Below, piece by piece: positions 9,656 to 19,016 of a stretch of 64,000 bases of DNA (the first letter of the stretch is position 1; every line of letters starts with the position of its first letter). A program made the position numbers and the translations under genes. The notes under the pieces were generated by a model. It made no database searches. It was not told the origin of the DNA and saw only the letters and a program-made list of their open reading frames with translations. Source of the stretch: Mucilaginibacter_A sp964251965 (GTDB taxonomy: Bacteria > Bacteroidota > Bacteroidia > Sphingobacteriales > Sphingobacteriaceae); contig CAXULQ010000006.1 in assembly GCA_964251965.1 (NCBI GenBank), forward strand, positions 124,001 through 188,000, given 5' to 3'.

Positions 9656-10600
9656 ATGAATAAGAAAACGATTGTCTGCTTAATAGTTATCGCTGTTGCC
9701 GCCCTGATTTGCTTTACGCCTTTTAACCGGCAAAAATCAGTAAATATACAGGTACAATATTTTATTACGCTGCAACAACTGCTAAAACCCGACTACTGGA
9801 AAAACTGGCAACCGGATGCAAAATTAGCCTGGAAGCAAGATTCGTCACAAGTAAAATTGGTTAAGCGGCGTACTTCTTTTACCATACAAAAACCCGGTTT
9901 TACCTTAACTGTTGATCATGTTAACGGCTTCGGGTTTGCTGTTAAAAAAACGATTAACGGCAAAACCAGCAGTTATTATTTTTTAGCGATACCAAATAAC
10001 ATAAGCGGGAATTCCATCATCATCTGCACGCAAAAAATAAACTTAATACAATTGCTGGGCAGTTATTTTGGTGCTGATTTTTCTCCAACTGACATCCCAT
10101 ATTTTAAAAACTATTTGGAAGATCCACGCCAGTATTATGGCTTCGACATTAAAAAAACTACCGTTACAGACAGCAATGTGGTGGTGATTAAAAAGGTTGT
10201 TGCTAACACAAATAAATTAGCTGCAATTGCACAAATCCAGCAGGATTTGAAGCAATTTATCCAGCAACATCATTTAAAAGTTGTACAACCGCTGATTGCA
10301 GATATCCGGGAAGTTGGTACCGATTCTTTAAGGATGATGATTGGATTGCCTGTTGATAAACAAACGCTTTCGGCAGGAAAAATTGAATTTATGCACCTGC
10401 CACCGCATGGCAGAATGTTAACCGGCCTTTATACCGGTAAATATAGTGGCCGGCAAAAGCTGTATCTGGCCATGAAAACTTACATATCAGACCATTCTTT
10501 ATCATCGCCGGAAGATCCTTATGAAAAATATTTAGATAATAAAATACCAGCAAATGATACCAGCATAGTGCACTTGCAGGTAAATTTCCCTATTTATTAA
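9656..10600 (+). CDS. Membrane-anchored protein with C-terminal GyrI-like (effector-binding) domain
   Basis: A 314-residue protein with one N-terminal membrane segment (about residues 5-22) and no Cys lipobox. The middle is a divergent SRPBCC-like region. The last about 130 residues look like a GyrI/AraC-effector domain: LPPHGRMLTGLYTGKYSGRQKLY, split here by the usual conserved Gly and Tyr, followed by PYEKYLDNKIP and VHLQVNFPIY. Such domains bind small or toxic molecules. It stands alone on the plus strand inside a minus-strand carbohydrate locus and its last 11 bases overlap the end of the convergent FG-GAP gene. It may therefore be a later arrival that split the two FG-GAP paralogues. Its role is unknown. 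Confidence 0.6.
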   Translation: MNKKTIVCLIVIAVAALICFTPFNRQKSVNIQVQYFITLQQLLKPDYWKNWQPDAKLAWKQDSSQVKLVKRRTSFTIQKPGFTLTVDHVNGFGFAVKKTINGKTSSYYFLAIPNNISGNSIIICTQKINLIQLLGSYFGADFSPTDIPYFKNYLEDPRQYYGFDIKKTTVTDSNVVVIKKVVANTNKLAAIAQIQQDLKQFIQQHHLKVVQPLIADIREVGTDSLRMMIGLPVDKQTLSAGKIEFMHLPPHGRMLTGLYTGKYSGRQKLYLAMKTYISDHSLSSPEDPYEKYLDNKIPANDTSIVHLQVNFPIY

Positions 10601-13600
10601 CCGGTTTAAATATTTGCAACGCATCGTTGTTCCTAGCCACAATAATAGCCGCACCGTTTTTGGTTTTGATCTGGCGGATATCCCTCACTTCTCCTTTAAT
10701 AAACAAGCCGCTGCTTGCGGCAGGCAAATAAGTAAAGCTGTGTTTGGTAGTACCCAAAAACGTAGTACCATAACTGGCGTCGTACCGGCCAACTTCTGGT
10801 TTTAAGCCGTAAAAGTTGCCACCTAAAAATAAATCGGGCAGGTTATCCTTGTTCATATCTGTAGCCAAAATACTAAAAACAGGCGAAAATTGTGCTTGTA
10901 TTGGCAGCGGCTGCATTTTGAAAGTACCATTTCCCCGGTTATAAAAAACACAAGTTTGTGTTTGGTTTACCGTTAAAACAGATGCTTTTTCTAACACTTC
11001 TGCAGAAAATATATCCCCGATACTTTTACCCGCGTAAGCATCGTACCTCAAAATTTTCTTTTTTAAAGAAGGCAACTGCCGCAAAAGATCGTCGTGCAAG
11101 TTGAAAATATAAGCTTTTCCATCCGTTTTATAATAAACCGGGATGCATTCTACCTGCCCGTTGTTATCAAAATCAGATACATAAAGTTTGGCCGGATGGT
11201 TAACATCTGCTGCAATTTTTGAGTTTAAACCATTGTTTCCGGCTACTAAATCCATTCTGCCATCACCATTCAGATCTGCAACGGTAAGGCAGTTCCACCA
11301 ACCTGATGAGTTCGCAATTTCTGCTGTTTTTTGCAGCTTTCCGTTTATGTAATTTAGAATAGTTACCGGCATCCAATCGCCCACAGCAACCAGCGCATTT
11401 TTTCCTTTTCCATCAATATCCACCCATTGCGCATCGGTTACCATACCTAATTTTTGAAGTTCTGGTGCGATGGTTGAAGTTACATCTGTAAAATTTCCGT
11501 GCCCATCATTCCTTAACAATTTACTAGTTGGGATCACGCCGTAAGAACCGGGAACACTCCTGCCGCCAATAAAAAGATCGCCGTTATTATTGTTTACGCG
11601 AACACAGGAAGCATTGATAGAAACCAGCGGCCAGCCTTTGTACTGCCTTAAAAAATTACCTTTGCCATCATTCAAATATAAGCGCGACAAGAGGTTTAAT
11701 GACCCTTCTTTTTCCTGGTTGCCGCCAGAAACTACGATCAAATCCATATCACCGTCGTGGTCAACATCCAGAAACAGCGCGCCAATATCTTCGCTTAGTT
11801 TATCCTGTTCCAGGGCAAATTCTTTTTTCTGTACGAAGGTTCCGTTTGGTTGCTGGATGAAAACTTTTGCGGTATCATTGATTGCGCCGCCCATAAAAAA
11901 ATCCTCCAGCCCATCACCGTTGATATCTGCAACAGCCAGTTTCGGGCCTTCGGTAGAAAGCATTTTCGGGATCAGCCTTTGCTCGTCAAAATCCTTGTAA
12001 TCATTTTCCTTGTGATAGATATCTCCTTTGATATCAGCAGCCGTACTGTTTTTATAGTACAAATTTTGTTTAGCAACTGCCGGTTTAAATTCCAGTTTAG
12101 CTTCTGTTTGCTTTAGCGTAAGCGTGTTATTTGTTTTAACATTTTTGATAACCTGCATCTTTAAATTCGGCCAGATCACCTTCACACTATCAACTGTCTT
12201 AACATCGGCAGTGCCAAAATTTAATACCGGTTCCACACTGCTTTCAAAACCGCGCACAGGCATTTGCTCAATCAGCTGCATACTGTTTTTAGCATATAAA
12301 ATTACTTTTGCACCGATGCCAAAAGTGTTCATGCCGCTGCCTTGCAGTTTTACTTTGAGATAATGCGTTTTCGTCCGTTCCGAAGTCATATTTCGGTAGA
12401 TAAAAGCAGTACCGTTTTCGTTGTTTACGACTAAGTCTAAATCGCCGTCGCCGTCCAAATCGCCATAAGCCGCACCGTTGCTAAAAGTTGGCGTGGCCAG
12501 GCCCAATTGTTCTGTTTCGTTTTTAAACTGCAGGTTTTTTTGGTTGATAAAACCATAGTTGGCAATAGGCGTAGCTGGCATTTTATCTAAAAACGTTTTC
12601 ATTTTAAAGCCGCCTTTTTGAACTTGGTTCATTACTTCTTCACTACTAAAATAAGCCAGAAAATCCTGGTTCGTTAAGTCTTTGCTGATGCCGTTGCTTA
12701 CGTAAACATCCTTCCAGCCATCATTATTAAAATCGAAGCAAAGCGCGCCCCAGCTCCAGTCCGTTGCATTTACGCCAGCCAGGCAAGCGATATCGCTAAA
12801 CGTGCCATCGCCGTTATTTAACTGCAAGCAATTACTGCTAAACTGGTGATGAAAATCGCTTTGCAACTTCGCATTGTACACATCGTATTCGTCAAACTTA
12901 GTAGTCGTTTTTAAACGATAATCGTTTTCGGGCAACATATCAGTTGTAAAAACATCCGGCAAACCGTCATTGTTAATATCCGCCAGATCCGAACCCATGG
13001 ACGACATGCTCATGTGACCCATCGCTTCATTGCTGTTCTCTTTAAATGTACCGTTATGTTGATTGAGGTACAAATAATCGTGCTCGAAGAAATCGTTGGA
13101 AATGTATAGATCGTCCCATCCGGTGTTATTCATATCACCGGCAGCAATGCCTAAACCGAACCCGATTTCGCTGCCGTAAATACCAGCTTTTGCACTCACA
13201 TCTGTAAAATGCCCGTTGTCATTTCTATACAAACGGTCGCCATTTTTAGGATCGCGGACGTTGCGCAGATTGCGGTTGTAGCCAAAACTACCGATGGCGC
13301 GGTAACTGTTATTCATCACAAAGCAGTCTAAATCGCCGTCGTGGTCAAAATCAAAAAAAAGTGCTTGTGTAGATAAACCTTGATCGTTCAATCCATACTG
13401 CGCTGCTTCTTCCTTAAAAGTTCCGTCTTTTTGGTTGATGTATAATTCGTTGGCGCGGTCGGCATCTTTTAAACCGCCGCTGTTGCAAACGTAAATATCC
13501 AGCCAGCCATCGCCATTGATATCCACCATAGATACACCAGTATGCCATCTACGTGCTCCTTTTACACCTGCTTTTTCGGTAACATCTTCAAACTTCCAGT

Positions 13601-13895
13601 TGCCTTTATTGATGTACAATTTGTTGCTTCCCTGGTTGGCACTGAAAAAAACATCCGGCTTGCCATCATTATTTATATCGCCAATGGCAACACCGCCACC
13701 GTTGTAATAATTGCGGTAGTTAAAAACGTTGAAGTTTTCGTTATCCGTTACTTTATTGTTAAAAGCGATTCCGGATTGTGTGGAAGGGATTAGTTGAAAT
13801 AAAGCATCTGCAGGGATAATATTTTTTTTATGCTGACAAGAAAGACAAAAAAAAGGCAGTAAAAGAAGTATGTAAATATTACTACGAATGCGCAT
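10590..13895 (-). CDS. FG-GAP/VCBS repeat lipoprotein with ASPIC/UnbV domain (CRTAC1-like), copy 1
   Basis: A 1101-residue lipoprotein (lipobox CLSC, Cys20) with the same architecture as the product at 6054-9392. FG-GAP repeats contain DxNxDG loops (DINNDGKPDVFF, DINGDGWLDIYV, DLDGDGDLDLVV). An ASPIC/UnbV module lies in the middle (GFESSVEPVLNFGT, VIWPNLKMQV) and a second propeller region follows. Surface exposure and glycan or protein binding are inferred from the fold. It lies 81 bp after susD, but a strong terminator hairpin sits in that gap, so its expression may be lower than susCD or driven separately. Confidence 0.85.
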   Translation of the reverse strand: MRIRSNIYILLLLPFFCLSCQHKKNIIPADALFQLIPSTQSGIAFNNKVTDNENFNVFNYRNYYNGGGVAIGDINNDGKPDVFFSANQGSNKLYINKGNWKFEDVTEKAGVKGARRWHTGVSMVDINGDGWLDIYVCNSGGLKDADRANELYINQKDGTFKEEAAQYGLNDQGLSTQALFFDFDHDGDLDCFVMNNSYRAIGSFGYNRNLRNVRDPKNGDRLYRNDNGHFTDVSAKAGIYGSEIGFGLGIAAGDMNNTGWDDLYISNDFFEHDYLYLNQHNGTFKENSNEAMGHMSMSSMGSDLADINNDGLPDVFTTDMLPENDYRLKTTTKFDEYDVYNAKLQSDFHHQFSSNCLQLNNGDGTFSDIACLAGVNATDWSWGALCFDFNNDGWKDVYVSNGISKDLTNQDFLAYFSSEEVMNQVQKGGFKMKTFLDKMPATPIANYGFINQKNLQFKNETEQLGLATPTFSNGAAYGDLDGDGDLDLVVNNENGTAFIYRNMTSERTKTHYLKVKLQGSGMNTFGIGAKVILYAKNSMQLIEQMPVRGFESSVEPVLNFGTADVKTVDSVKVIWPNLKMQVIKNVKTNNTLTLKQTEAKLEFKPAVAKQNLYYKNSTAADIKGDIYHKENDYKDFDEQRLIPKMLSTEGPKLAVADINGDGLEDFFMGGAINDTAKVFIQQPNGTFVQKKEFALEQDKLSEDIGALFLDVDHDGDMDLIVVSGGNQEKEGSLNLLSRLYLNDGKGNFLRQYKGWPLVSINASCVRVNNNNGDLFIGGRSVPGSYGVIPTSKLLRNDGHGNFTDVTSTIAPELQKLGMVTDAQWVDIDGKGKNALVAVGDWMPVTILNYINGKLQKTAEIANSSGWWNCLTVADLNGDGRMDLVAGNNGLNSKIAADVNHPAKLYVSDFDNNGQVECIPVYYKTDGKAYIFNLHDDLLRQLPSLKKKILRYDAYAGKSIGDIFSAEVLEKASVLTVNQTQTCVFYNRGNGTFKMQPLPIQAQFSPVFSILATDMNKDNLPDLFLGGNFYGLKPEVGRYDASYGTTFLGTTKHSFTYLPAASSGLFIKGEVRDIRQIKTKNGAAIIVARNNDALQIFKPVNK

Positions 13896-13917
13896 AAAAG
13901 AAAGAAGTTACAAAGCT

Positions 13918-13951
13918 AAAAAGGAGCAGTAAATCAATACTGCTCCTTTTT
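13918..13951. terminator. Perfect hairpin between susD and FG-GAP gene (intra-operon terminator/attenuator)
   Basis: A 14-bp perfect stem (13918-13931 with 13938-13951, GGAGCAGTA core) closes a 6-base AATCAA loop, with runs of five A and five T at the two ends, so it can terminate on either strand. In the leftward direction it follows susD and precedes the FG-GAP start at 13895, a position where partial termination would favour susCD over downstream genes. Confidence 0.8.
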
Positions 13952-13976
13952 AAATTGATTCCTAAAAAAGTTTTTA

Positions 13977-15497
13977 TTAGTATCCAGGATTTTGAGTCAG
14001 ATTAGGATTTTTCTGAATGGCAGATGTAGGGATTGGCATTAGTTGCGTATGCTTATCCGGATCGGTAGGTTTAAATGTACGTGCATCACTAAAATGACCA
14101 AAGCGAATCATATCCTGCCTTCTCCAACCTTCGTAAGCAAATTCACGACCACGCTCATTGAACAAGCTATCAATTGTAAATGCAGGCAAGTTAAAATTAG
14201 CCATATTAGCTCTTATTCTTACAGGTGCGGTATAAGTCAGTGCCGATGTAGGGTTACCTAAACGGGTCTGAATTTCTGCTTTCATCAATAAAACATCAGC
14301 ATAACGCATTAATGGGAAGTCAGAATCCATATTCTGTGATCCTGGAGTAATTCCGAATTTTACAACACGTACACCTTCGTTCTCGGCAGCACTGTTAATG
14401 TTACCAATTGTTGAAGTGAAGAAAAGCGGCGTTTTTCCGTCTCGTAGCAACAGCGGCGTAACACCATCGGCAGCATACTGCTGGCCTGCCTGCCAGCCCT
14501 GTTTACGGGTATCAAGATTATTATATTTACTGTAATAATCTGCTGAAGTTGTAAAACCATTCCATGGGCCACCAGTACTTTCAAATTTATACTTTTGAGC
14601 CTGGTTATAATGGAAAGTAGTCATCTGAATATGTAAACCGGGCGCGTTTATATGATCAAAAGGCACTACAAAAATATTCTCTGTAGAGTTAGTGTTTGTA
14701 TTGGAAAAGTTAGATAAAAAATCACTTTGTAAACTATACCCCGCCTTATCAATAATTGAATCACACATGGCATTTGCGTTGGTAAAACCAGTATTATCAG
14801 AGCTGCCAGTTATAACATTTTGATTTAAGTAAAGTTTAGCCAGCATAAAGTAAGCCCCCCATTTATTTAACCTACCATACTGACTAGGATCAGCAGTTGG
14901 ATTTTTAAAACTTAACTTTGGTCCAGCAGCAAGCAATTCGTTTACTAAAAATGTATAAACATCTTTAGCGGCTGTAGTTTTAACTTTAGTAGCATCAGTA
15001 GATGATGAAGTAATCAGCGGGATATTACCAAAATTGTTAAGTAAAAGAAAATAATAATATGCACGCAGAACACGCAACTCATTTATAGAATAAGCTGTAC
15101 TGGAGGTACTGGGCAAACCTTGTAATAAGCCTAATGTGATATTGATTGCACCAATAGCGTCATAGCAGTTATTCCATGAATTTGTAATGTTATCATTCGC
15201 TGCATTATAAGTATGCTGATAAAGTGCAACCCATTTACCTCCATCAGTCCAGTCGGTGCCACGAGTAGGGACTATAATAGCATCTGTAGTTTCATCGGAA
15301 GTTTGCAACATTGTGTTTTCCTGGGCAATAGTTTGCAAACTGGCGTAATTGCCAAGTACTATAGAGTTAAGGTATGACGCACTTCCTGCTGCTTTTTCCT
15401 GCGTAACAGAATCTAATGGTGTATTTAATTCTTTTTTACAGGAAGTGATACCAACACTTGCTATAAAAGCTGCTATAAATATATATTTCTTTTTCAT
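13977..15497 (-). CDS. SusD/RagB-family glycan-binding outer-membrane lipoprotein
   Basis: Partner of the SusC porin encoded directly upstream (17-bp gap); the two form a lid-and-barrel complex that captures glycan fragments at the cell surface. The lipobox GITSC places the lipidated Cys at residue 20. Family features are the N-terminal KKELNTPLDSVTQEKA segment, helical TPR-like repeats with LRVLRAYYYFLLLNNFGNIPLI, and the C-terminal SusD block with RYADVLLMKAEIQTRLG and ERGREFAYEGWRRQDMIRFG. The last residues (PIPTSAIQKNPNLTQNPGY) are typical. Length of 506 residues is normal. Ligand specificity cannot be read; the nearby GH65 enzyme suggests an alpha-glucoside. Confidence 0.93.
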   Translation of the reverse strand: MKKKYIFIAAFIASVGITSCKKELNTPLDSVTQEKAAGSASYLNSIVLGNYASLQTIAQENTMLQTSDETTDAIIVPTRGTDWTDGGKWVALYQHTYNAANDNITNSWNNCYDAIGAINITLGLLQGLPSTSSTAYSINELRVLRAYYYFLLLNNFGNIPLITSSSTDATKVKTTAAKDVYTFLVNELLAAGPKLSFKNPTADPSQYGRLNKWGAYFMLAKLYLNQNVITGSSDNTGFTNANAMCDSIIDKAGYSLQSDFLSNFSNTNTNSTENIFVVPFDHINAPGLHIQMTTFHYNQAQKYKFESTGGPWNGFTTSADYYSKYNNLDTRKQGWQAGQQYAADGVTPLLLRDGKTPLFFTSTIGNINSAAENEGVRVVKFGITPGSQNMDSDFPLMRYADVLLMKAEIQTRLGNPTSALTYTAPVRIRANMANFNLPAFTIDSLFNERGREFAYEGWRRQDMIRFGHFSDARTFKPTDPDKHTQLMPIPTSAIQKNPNLTQNPGY

Positions 15498-15514
15498 TTT
15501 ATTAGATTTTATGA

Positions 15515-18500
15515 TTATTTAAGCGTAAGGTTTACTCCAAACGATATTTGACGAGGACGAGGATAATTTTGCCTCCTGTCTATACCTGCATAGATACCTG
15601 ACGTAAAGATTTCCGGGTCTAAACCTTTATAGTTAGTAAAGGTGTAAAGATTATTACCGGCAAAATAAAACCGTACGTTGTCTATATAGTTGTTAGGACG
15701 AATATTTAAGCGATAACCCAAATTTGCACTTTGAATTTTTAGGAATGAAGTATTTTGTAACCAAAAGGTTGAGGGTTGAGCCGAACTGGTGATATTATAT
15801 TTAGCTGCATCTTTTAATACACCATATACACCAACCTTATCCAAATCAGAATAGTCCATGTAAGTTTCGTTAAAAGCGTGGCCGCCATACTGACCGCGTA
15901 AGAAAATACTTAAATCGAATTGCTTAAATGTAAAGCTATTATTGATACTGTAAGTAAACTTTGGATCTGTTGTGTAAAATTTACGATCCTGTGTACTGCC
16001 GTCATCAGCGTAGTTTAATGAGTTTATGTCTGTGGTTGTAGTGCGTGTACCATTTGCTGCATATTTGTAAAACAGTTGTTTCCCGGTAGCATCTTGCCCT
16101 GCATATTCTGGTAATAAAAGCGTTCCTACAGGATAACCTACTTTTAAATAACCGATTTGAGAAACCTGGCCGCTGATACCTAAACCACCTGTGCCACCAC
16201 CTGTGTAAGCTTGTGTTACATTAAAGTCGGTTCCATTAAGACTTCCTGAAAGATTGGTAAGTTTATTTCTAACTAAACCGAAATTTAATGCAGCCGTCCA
16301 GTTAAAATCTTTTTGAGTGAATATCTTTCCATTCAGGTTAAACTCAACACCTTTGTTTTGAAGGCTGCCTATGTTGGCAACAATATTATTTACAAAAAAT
16401 TGACCGCCCGTTGGAACGGTATAATTGTATAATAGGTGCGATGTATTTTTCTCGAAAAAATCAATACTGCCATTTAAGCGACCGTCAAACAAACTAAAGT
16501 CTGCAGCAATGTTAGCAGTAGCGTTTACTTCCCAGCGTAAAAAAGAATTGACATTTTGTACGGCAAAATTTCTCGTTAAAAATTGCCCGGTTGTACCATC
16601 ATAATAAAGTGATCCAGTTGAGCCAAATAAGAATTGAGACAAGTATGGACCAATTGCATCCTGATTACCTACTTGCCCATAACCGCCCCTTAGTTTTAAT
16701 AACGTCAACCATTTAACATCTTTTAAGAAATTTTCACTACTGATGTTCCATGCAACACTGGCAGATGGAAAAACCTGTCCCTGGTTGTTTATACCTAATT
16801 TGTTGGAATGGTCATAACGTGCATTACCTGTAATATAATATTTATCGTTCAAATTATATTCAACGCGACCAAAAACTGAATTTAGAATGTAACCATTATC
16901 GTACGATGCAATGTCTTTATTGGTAATAAAGTTAGCTGCACCAATATTTATATTTGTAAGGTTAATATTACTAAAATCATGTGCGCCTACGCGTAAACCT
17001 TGATAATTTGTTTGGTATTTCTCAGCTCCGGCTGTAATGTTTAACCTGCTTGTACCAAATGTACCTTTGTAATTGGCATAAGCTCCATAAGTTGTGGTTG
17101 TAGCCATGGATGTATTTCTATCAACATCTCCAGTATTAGTTAACTGTGGCGTATAGCCGAATACATCTGCTATAGGTTTTACAAGCGGGCCAGGAGGATA
17201 ATAAATATAGCCATAACCATTATCCTTGGTAGCATTAGCAAACGGGCTTATTGTAATTTCTTTAGTTAAATTATAGTCTAACCGTAAATTGGCTGTTAAA
17301 CGACTAATTGTATTTCTGTTTTGTGTATAAAACAAAAGTGGTAACGGGTTAGCTTCCTGCGTATTATTGATAGGTTGATAATTATTAGGATTTAACGGAT
17401 CAACTGTACTGGTTGGTGCATTATATGGAGAAATAACTGAAGGAACACTTAACGCATTTAAGAATACGTTATTATCACCGCCATTTTGCCCTGGTGTTTC
17501 AACAAATTTTGATTGTGTATGAGAACCGGAAACGTTCATTGTAATCAGCAACTTATCATTCAAAGCCTTCTGATCAAGATTAAAACGAGCATTTAAGTCT
17601 TTGCGGAAGTTATAAGCAATACCTTCCTGGTCATAATAAGTTAATGATCCTCGGTAATGCCCTTTTTCAGTACCACCTGAAATTGCTACGTTTTCGTTGT
17701 GCGTAACTGCATTACGGGTAATCAGTTTAAACCAGTTGGTATTTGCACCTTGATCACTGGTTGTAGTGGTGCCTACAGGCATTGATAAATGGTTTCCTGC
17801 TGCATCAACATGGGTTTGCTGATATAATTGCAGATATAAATTGCGGTCTGCGAACTCTGGTAGCTTTAATGCTGATTCTATTGCTACATATGAATTTGCC
17901 GTAACCTGTGTACGACCTGCTTTACCAGTTTTAGTAGTAATCAAAATAACACCACCTGCAGCACGTGAACCATAAATTGCTGCTGCTGATGCATCTTTTA
18001 AAACATCAAATGATTCAATATCATTTGGCGATACTGACCGAATATCTGCACCTTCTATACCGTCAATTACATACAGCGGATCATTACCACCTGATAATGA
18101 AGCAGTACCACGAATACGAACTGTAGGGTTACTATTGGGATCCCCATCAAACGTAGTTACTACCACACCTGGTGCTTTTCCTTGTAATTGTTGCAAAGGA
18201 TTAGTTGTTACACCTTGTACAAAATCCGCAGAAGAAACTTTCACTACCGCACCGGTCGCATCTTTTTTACGAACCGTTCCGTAACCTACCACCAATACTT
18301 CGTTTAACGAATTGCTGGTGGCATCAAGTGTAATATTCATCGTAGTACCGGTTATGGTAACTTCCTTTCGATTATAACCAATATACGATAATGTTAACGA
18401 AGTAGTTGTTTCCGGCACTGTTATACGAAAGCCACCGTTAAGGTCTGTAGCCGTACCACTTGTAGAGCCTGTTGCAATAACGGATACGCCAATTAAGGGC

Positions 18501-18619
18501 GAGTTGTCTTTGCTGTCGGTTACTTTACCTGTTATTGTTTTATTTTGTGCAAAAACGGGTTGTACAAAAAAACAAATCAGAGTAAAAAAACCAATGTGAA
18601 GTAGATGTTTTAAGTTCAT
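15515..18619 (-). CDS. SusC/RagA-family TonB-linked outer-membrane transporter
   Basis: Outer-membrane porin importing oligosaccharides handed over by SusD. I take the ATG at 18619 (MNLKHLLHIGFF), which begins directly at a signal peptide ending VFAQ; the frame stays open 14 codons further to 18661. Domains in order: carboxypeptidase-regulatory-like (ITGKVTDSKDNSPLIGVSVIA), the SusC-specific VVGYGTVRKKDATGAV, plug with RIRGTASLSGGNDPLYVIDG and SAAAIYGSRAAGGVILITTK, then the barrel ending in QISFGVNLTLK. Length is 1034 residues. It is the first gene of the leftward locus and is divergent from the LacI-type regulator; 397 bp lie between the two start codons. Confidence 0.95.
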   Translation of the reverse strand: MNLKHLLHIGFFTLICFFVQPVFAQNKTITGKVTDSKDNSPLIGVSVIATGSTSGTATDLNGGFRITVPETTTSLTLSYIGYNRKEVTITGTTMNITLDATSNSLNEVLVVGYGTVRKKDATGAVVKVSSADFVQGVTTNPLQQLQGKAPGVVVTTFDGDPNSNPTVRIRGTASLSGGNDPLYVIDGIEGADIRSVSPNDIESFDVLKDASAAAIYGSRAAGGVILITTKTGKAGRTQVTANSYVAIESALKLPEFADRNLYLQLYQQTHVDAAGNHLSMPVGTTTTSDQGANTNWFKLITRNAVTHNENVAISGGTEKGHYRGSLTYYDQEGIAYNFRKDLNARFNLDQKALNDKLLITMNVSGSHTQSKFVETPGQNGGDNNVFLNALSVPSVISPYNAPTSTVDPLNPNNYQPINNTQEANPLPLLFYTQNRNTISRLTANLRLDYNLTKEITISPFANATKDNGYGYIYYPPGPLVKPIADVFGYTPQLTNTGDVDRNTSMATTTTYGAYANYKGTFGTSRLNITAGAEKYQTNYQGLRVGAHDFSNINLTNINIGAANFITNKDIASYDNGYILNSVFGRVEYNLNDKYYITGNARYDHSNKLGINNQGQVFPSASVAWNISSENFLKDVKWLTLLKLRGGYGQVGNQDAIGPYLSQFLFGSTGSLYYDGTTGQFLTRNFAVQNVNSFLRWEVNATANIAADFSLFDGRLNGSIDFFEKNTSHLLYNYTVPTGGQFFVNNIVANIGSLQNKGVEFNLNGKIFTQKDFNWTAALNFGLVRNKLTNLSGSLNGTDFNVTQAYTGGGTGGLGISGQVSQIGYLKVGYPVGTLLLPEYAGQDATGKQLFYKYAANGTRTTTTDINSLNYADDGSTQDRKFYTTDPKFTYSINNSFTFKQFDLSIFLRGQYGGHAFNETYMDYSDLDKVGVYGVLKDAAKYNITSSAQPSTFWLQNTSFLKIQSANLGYRLNIRPNNYIDNVRFYFAGNNLYTFTNYKGLDPEIFTSGIYAGIDRRQNYPRPRQISFGVNLTLK

Positions 18620-18897
18620 ATAGTTGTTATGTTTAATTGTTTTAAAAGGCTTACCAAACAAAAAATACTGTTTTTAACTAAGTAAATTATGTATGGCCCA
18701 AGCTGGGTAAATTATCTTTTTCCATCAATATATATGTTCAATGATGCTTGGTTCAAATTAAATTTAGGGCAAATGGGCAGTAAGGATTTTTTAAAAATTT
18801 AGCCAAAAAGGTACAGCAGAAGCAATTAAACTATACGTGCATTAGCTAATAAATAAAAAAGTAACTGAAAATTGGTTTTTCTTATTAATTGTTGTAA

Positions 18898-18930
18898 CAA
18901 AGATATACAAGGCAACAATATCTTTACAAG
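18898..18930 (-). promoter_or_regulatory. Candidate susC promoter (Bacteroidota type)
   Basis: On the minus strand TATCTTTG (18898-18905) fits the -7 box TAnnTTTG exactly. CTTG at 18927-18930 is a one-mismatch -33 element at a 21-base spacing. It would give a leader of about 270 nt before the ATG at 18619. Confidence 0.4.
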
Positions 18931-18961
18931 CATTTATACAAAAAATATTGTTAAGCATTTT

Positions 18962-18984
18962 GCAAACGTTTTCGCAAACGTTTG
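18962..18984. promoter_or_regulatory. Two abutting LacI-family operators (AAACGTTT)
   Basis: GCAAACGTTTTC (18962-18973) is followed at once by GCAAACGTTTG (18974-18984). Each holds the palindromic core AAACGTTT (18964-18971 and 18976-18983), 12 bases apart, slightly more than one helical turn. Such AT-flanked ACGT palindromes are typical of LacI/GalR regulators. The pair lies 33 bp upstream of the regulator's start and upstream of the candidate susC promoter, fitting autoregulation together with control of the divergent locus. Confidence 0.7.
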
Positions 18985-19016
18985 TTGTTTAAAAATTAAG
19001 CCTATTTATATCTGAA

